Part shown: positions 5,776-7,813 of the stretch, in pieces | How the letters are laid out: every line of letters begins with the position of its first letter | Numbering within the stretch: the stretch's first letter is position 1 | NCBI GenBank assembly: GCA_012515495.1 | Contig: JAAYYH010000091.1 | Span: 1 to 7,813, forward strand | Direction of reading: 5' to 3' | From: Coriobacteriaceae bacterium | GTDB taxonomy: Bacteria; Actinomycetota; Coriobacteriia; Coriobacteriales; UBA8131 | DNA: 7,813 nt | Translations under genes and position numbers: made by a program | Notes under the pieces: model-generated | The model's input: only the letters and a program-made list of their open reading frames with translations | Database searches by the model: none | What the model was told of the DNA's origin: nothing

Positions 5776-6759
5776 TTACTTAACAAACAGCCCAGTTGCC
5801 GCATCATAATGCAAATCGACTGTCAAGTAATCCTTCTGGCGCATCCACTCCAGGATCGGGTCGATCATCTGTGAAGTTGGTCTGGCTGCTTGTGGATAGC
5901 TGCTCACCTGATACGAATCCCTGACAGGATCGGGCAATGAGGCTTTCTCGGCCAACAATGGTCGATAAGATGAGGGATTAGCGTTGATCATCTCAACGGC
6001 CAAGTCCCAGATGGTCGACAATTTGGCAAGGGCCTTCTCACCAGAATCCGTGGCCGTGAAGGCGGTACGGGCAATCATCACGGATTGGGAGAGATTCTCA
6101 CCTTGACTGTCATCGGCAACCAAGAGATTACCCGTTGCCTCGCCCAAGGCAAGTAGCGATCCAGGCAATACTGCGGCGGCGATCTGGTTACTGGCCATCA
6201 TCTCATAACGTACCGGGAGCTTCTTGATCTCCTCAGTCATGATCTGATCATCAGGAACACCGGCCTGCTGCATCAGCTTGTCCATCACATATTCCAAGAT
6301 AGTGTTCGATCCCACACCTATGGGTTTTCCGGCTAGGTCGCTTAAGGTCTTGATGCCACTTTGTGGACTCGTCATGATACCAAAGCGTCCTTGATTAGCA
6401 GTCGCACCCAATGTCACCCACTCAAGACTGACGTCAGTGCCTCCTGCCACCAGACTGGCTGCGACCATCGGGTCGGTCATTGCCATGTCAACCTCACCTG
6501 ATGTGATGGCTACGGTTAGCTCCTGAGCCGACTGGAAGGTCTGAATATGAACTATCATTCCATTCGCGTTGAAGAGTCCTTCTTCTTCCGCCAACCACAA
6601 CGGCAAAATATCCTCGGTGACCAAGGTACCGATGGTAATCGACTCAACATCATCACCTTCATCCTGCTGAGTAGCAGCGCAGGCAGAAAACACTAACAAC
6701 ATCGCAGCTAGCATCGCTACAAAAATCGCTCGTACAGCTATCTTAACTTGCTTGCTCAT
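5776..6759 (-). CDS. Lipoprotein substrate-binding protein, NMT1/THI5-like (NitT/TauT superfamily)
   Basis: This is probably the membrane-anchored solute receptor of an ABC importer, 327 residues. A lysine/arginine N-terminus and hydrophobic stretch end in LLVFSAC, giving a likely lipidated Cys27 and an acidic, Gln-rich mature start. The body shows the periplasmic-binding fold of the NMT1/THI5-like group: ITIGTLVTEDILPLWLAEEEGLF, then AITSGEVDMAMTDP and SDLAGKPIGVGS. Known ligands of the group include thiamine pyrimidine precursors, taurine, sulfonates and nitrate, so the ligand cannot be named. I chose ATG at 6757-6759, because AAGGAG lies six bases before it; the TTG one codon upstream would leave only three. 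The B6 kinase follows 39 bp downstream, which hints at vitamin B6 or pyrimidine uptake. No permease or ATPase partner for it is in the window; natAB is an exporter on the other strand. Confidence 0.85.
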   Translation of the reverse strand: MSKQVKIAVRAIFVAMLAAMLLVFSACAATQQDEGDDVESITIGTLVTEDILPLWLAEEEGLFNANGMIVHIQTFQSAQELTVAITSGEVDMAMTDPMVAASLVAGGTDVSLEWVTLGATANQGRFGIMTSPQSGIKTLSDLAGKPIGVGSNTILEYVMDKLMQQAGVPDDQIMTEEIKKLPVRYEMMASNQIAAAVLPGSLLALGEATGNLLVADDSQGENLSQSVMIARTAFTATDSGEKALAKLSTIWDLAVEMINANPSSYRPLLAEKASLPDPVRDSYQVSSYPQAARPTSQMIDPILEWMRQKDYLTVDLHYDAATGLFVK

Positions 6760-6809
6760 CAACTGCTCCTTGATACGACCTGTAAGCAGAACACCTCACC
6801 ATACGATGC

Positions 6810-6833
6810 CCGATCGTGGCAAAGAGTGATCGG
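6810..6833 (-). repeat. Inverted repeat in the leader of the lipoprotein gene
   Basis: CCGATC (6810-6815) and GATCGG (6828-6833) pair across a 12-base loop. Adding GCC (6808-6810) against GGC (6836-6838) would lengthen the stem past a small bulge. It lies about 50-75 bases upstream of the lipoprotein ATG. It may be an operator or an mRNA leader stem. I looked for the conserved TPP riboswitch segments here and did not see them. Confidence 0.35.
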
Positions 6834-6856
6834 ATGGCTATAAGTCTGGCACGTGG

Positions 6857-6864
6857 ATTATAAT
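6857..6864. promoter_or_regulatory. Symmetric -10 element for the divergent lipoprotein and menA genes
   Basis: ATTATAAT is an 8-bp palindrome, so TATAAT is read on the plus strand (6859-6864, toward menA) and on the minus strand (6857-6862, toward the lipoprotein gene). Leaders would be about 87 bases for menA and about 90 for the lipoprotein. The -35 regions are weak in both directions (plus strand TGGCTA at 6835-6840, 18-bp spacer). At least one direction is probably used; whether both are is unknown. Confidence 0.45.
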
Positions 6865-6957
6865 TGCTAATCAGCTTGAACAGCGACAGTTTCTTCAAAC
6901 AGGGGCGTATGGGCGTCTGAACGTACTATCATCGGCTGTAACCGCGAAAGGATCGTC

Positions 6958-7813
6958 TTGAAAGCTTGGATCGAAGCTCTGCGATTACGTACTCTACCAC
7001 TCTCAACCGCCGGCTGCGTAGTCGCTGCTGGTCTGGCTGCCTGGTTCGGTGTCTTCACGTGGTCGGTGTTCCTGTTGATGCTGCTAACGGTGGTACTGCT
7101 GCAGATTGTGGCGAACTTCGCTGACGAGTACGGCGACCTGCAGAAGGGCGTCGACAATGAGAGTCGCGTCGGTCCCAAACGTGGAATGCAAAGAGGCGAG
7201 ATCAGCTTTGCGCAGATGCGTAGAGCCCTGATCGTCGGAACCGCGCTCGCTGCCATCAGCGGCGTCGGACTGATCATTGTATCTTGGAACAACGACCCAA
7301 CATTCCTGGTTCTTTTCTTGGCGATGGGTGTCATCGCCATCGTCGGAGCCATTACCTATACAGTTGGGCGTTACGCTTACGGATATTATGCCCTTGGTGA
7401 TGCTGCTTGCATGCTATTCTTCGGTTTCTTCGCTGTTTCCGGCGGCTTCATCCTCTACGCTCATGGCTATCAGTGTACTGTCCTGCTGCCAACCCTATCT
7501 GTTGGCAGCCTCGTTGTCGCGTTCCTCAACCTTAATAATATGCGTGATCGTGAAAATGATGCCGCCTGCGCCAAGACCACAACAGTGGTGCTGATGGGTG
7601 CTCAGCGTGCGCTGGTCTACCATCGTGCGTTGATTGTCACGGGTATGCTGGGCCTTGTGCTCTTCTGTGCTTTCAATGCGATGGTCAATCCACTTCGTTA
7701 TTTGTTCTTACTGATCTTCCCGGCACTGATCTGGCATCTGAAAAAAGCGGGCGAGGTCAAAGACCCCGCCCGCTTCGATACGTTGATGAAACCGTTTTCA
7801 CTGACTATTGTGA
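6958..7813 (+). CDS. menA: 1,4-dihydroxy-2-naphthoate prenyltransferase MenA (3' end beyond window)
   Basis: MenA is an integral membrane UbiA-family enzyme that joins a polyprenyl diphosphate to 1,4-dihydroxy-2-naphthoate, giving demethylmenaquinone. My translation gives 285 residues to the window edge, nearly the full family length (about 290-310). It begins KAWIEALRLRTLPLSTAG after the start. The first Asp-rich motif NFADEYGD (53-60) is followed by KGVDNESRVGPKRGMQRGEI, which closely matches E. coli MenA. The second motif is NLNNMRDREND (191-201). About eight membrane helices can be drawn. The start is TTG at 6958: it has AAAGGA five bases upstream, no ATG or GTG lies between it and an in-frame TGA at 6877, and the next ATG (7078) would remove the first helix. 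The first motif has Asp-Glu where E. coli has Asn-Asp. Divergent from the lipoprotein gene. Confidence 0.92.
   Translation, partial: MKAWIEALRLRTLPLSTAGCVVAAGLAAWFGVFTWSVFLLMLLTVVLLQIVANFADEYGDLQKGVDNESRVGPKRGMQRGEISFAQMRRALIVGTALAAISGVGLIIVSWNNDPTFLVLFLAMGVIAIVGAITYTVGRYAYGYYALGDAACMLFFGFFAVSGGFILYAHGYQCTVLLPTLSVGSLVVAFLNLNNMRDRENDAACAKTTTVVLMGAQRALVYHRALIVTGMLGLVLFCAFNAMVNPLRYLFLLIFPALIWHLKKAGEVKDPARFDTLMKPFSLTIV
7741..7773 (-). terminator. Intrinsic terminator on the minus strand, inside menA
   Basis: The stem pairs GCGGGCG (7747-7753) with CGCCCGC (7767-7773), then after one A-C mismatch GGTC (7755-7758) with GACC (7762-7765), around an AAA loop. On the minus strand this GC-rich hairpin runs straight into TTTTTT (7746-7741). 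That is the classic form of a Rho-independent terminator for transcription coming from the right. The plus strand has only TT after the stem, so it should not stop menA. It probably serves a convergent gene just beyond the window. Confidence 0.75.

Noticed and set aside
6760..6856. TPP riboswitch in the lipoprotein leader
   Set aside because: The conserved CTGAGA and ACCTGATCTGG-type segments are absent on the relevant strand.
6867..7352. 161-codon minus-strand frame opposite menA
   Set aside because: It lies against the conserved menA 5' half and has low-complexity Arg/Pro/Thr/Ser composition typical of a shadow frame.
7740..7773. A6G run followed by a strong hairpin in menA, as a possible -1 programmed frameshift site
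   Set aside because: The A-run is in phase AAA AAA GCG, not X XXY YYZ, and the stem begins with no spacer after it. The opposite-strand terminator explains both parts.

Overview
The window (about half G+C by eye) carries nine protein-coding genes, two of them cut by the window edges, and no RNA gene, CRISPR array or insertion sequence that I can see. It looks like ordinary chromosome from a Gram-positive of the Actinobacteria, most likely a Coriobacteriia-type anaerobe. The reasons are the yebC-ruvC-ruvA-ruvB order, a RuvC with His in the third metal-ligand position, a YebC beginning MSGHSKWATTKHRKAA, a RuvB with an acidic N-terminal extension, menaquinone synthesis by MenA, and a Gram-positive type CGAAC-N4-GTTCG LexA box. 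This placement rests on recall of family sequences, not on a search.

Layout. Minus strand, 1-2642: yebC, then ruvC, ruvA and ruvB (5' part only), transcribed toward position 1. The three ruv genes overlap by 4 bp (ruvC/ruvA) and 1 bp (ruvA/ruvB). They have their own promoter in the yebC-ruvC gap, and a perfect SOS box fills its -35/-10 spacer. Plus strand, 2910-4888: a two-gene NatAB-type ABC exporter, ATPase and membrane subunit overlapping by 4 bp. Minus strand, 4894-6759: a lipoprotein substrate-binding protein of the NMT1/THI5-like type, followed after 39 bp by a vitamin B6 (pyridoxal/pyridoxamine) kinase. Plus strand, 6958 to the end: menA, starting at TTG and cut at its 3' end.

The RuvABC resolvasome genes form a DNA-damage-inducible unit, and yebC upstream has its own promoter with a perfect -10 box. 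NatAB is an independent export pump. The lipoprotein and B6 kinase may be a vitamin scavenging pair (capture outside, trapping by phosphorylation inside), but no permease or ATPase for it lies in the window. MenA attaches the prenyl tail in menaquinone synthesis.

The main non-coding signals are the SOS box (1852-1865), an 11-bp perfect inverted repeat where natB and the B6 kinase converge (4944-4977), an intrinsic terminator pointing left inside the menA coding sequence (7741-7773), and a symmetric ATTATAAT between the divergent lipoprotein and menA genes. I found no convincing new multi-gene system. The most interesting points are regulatory.
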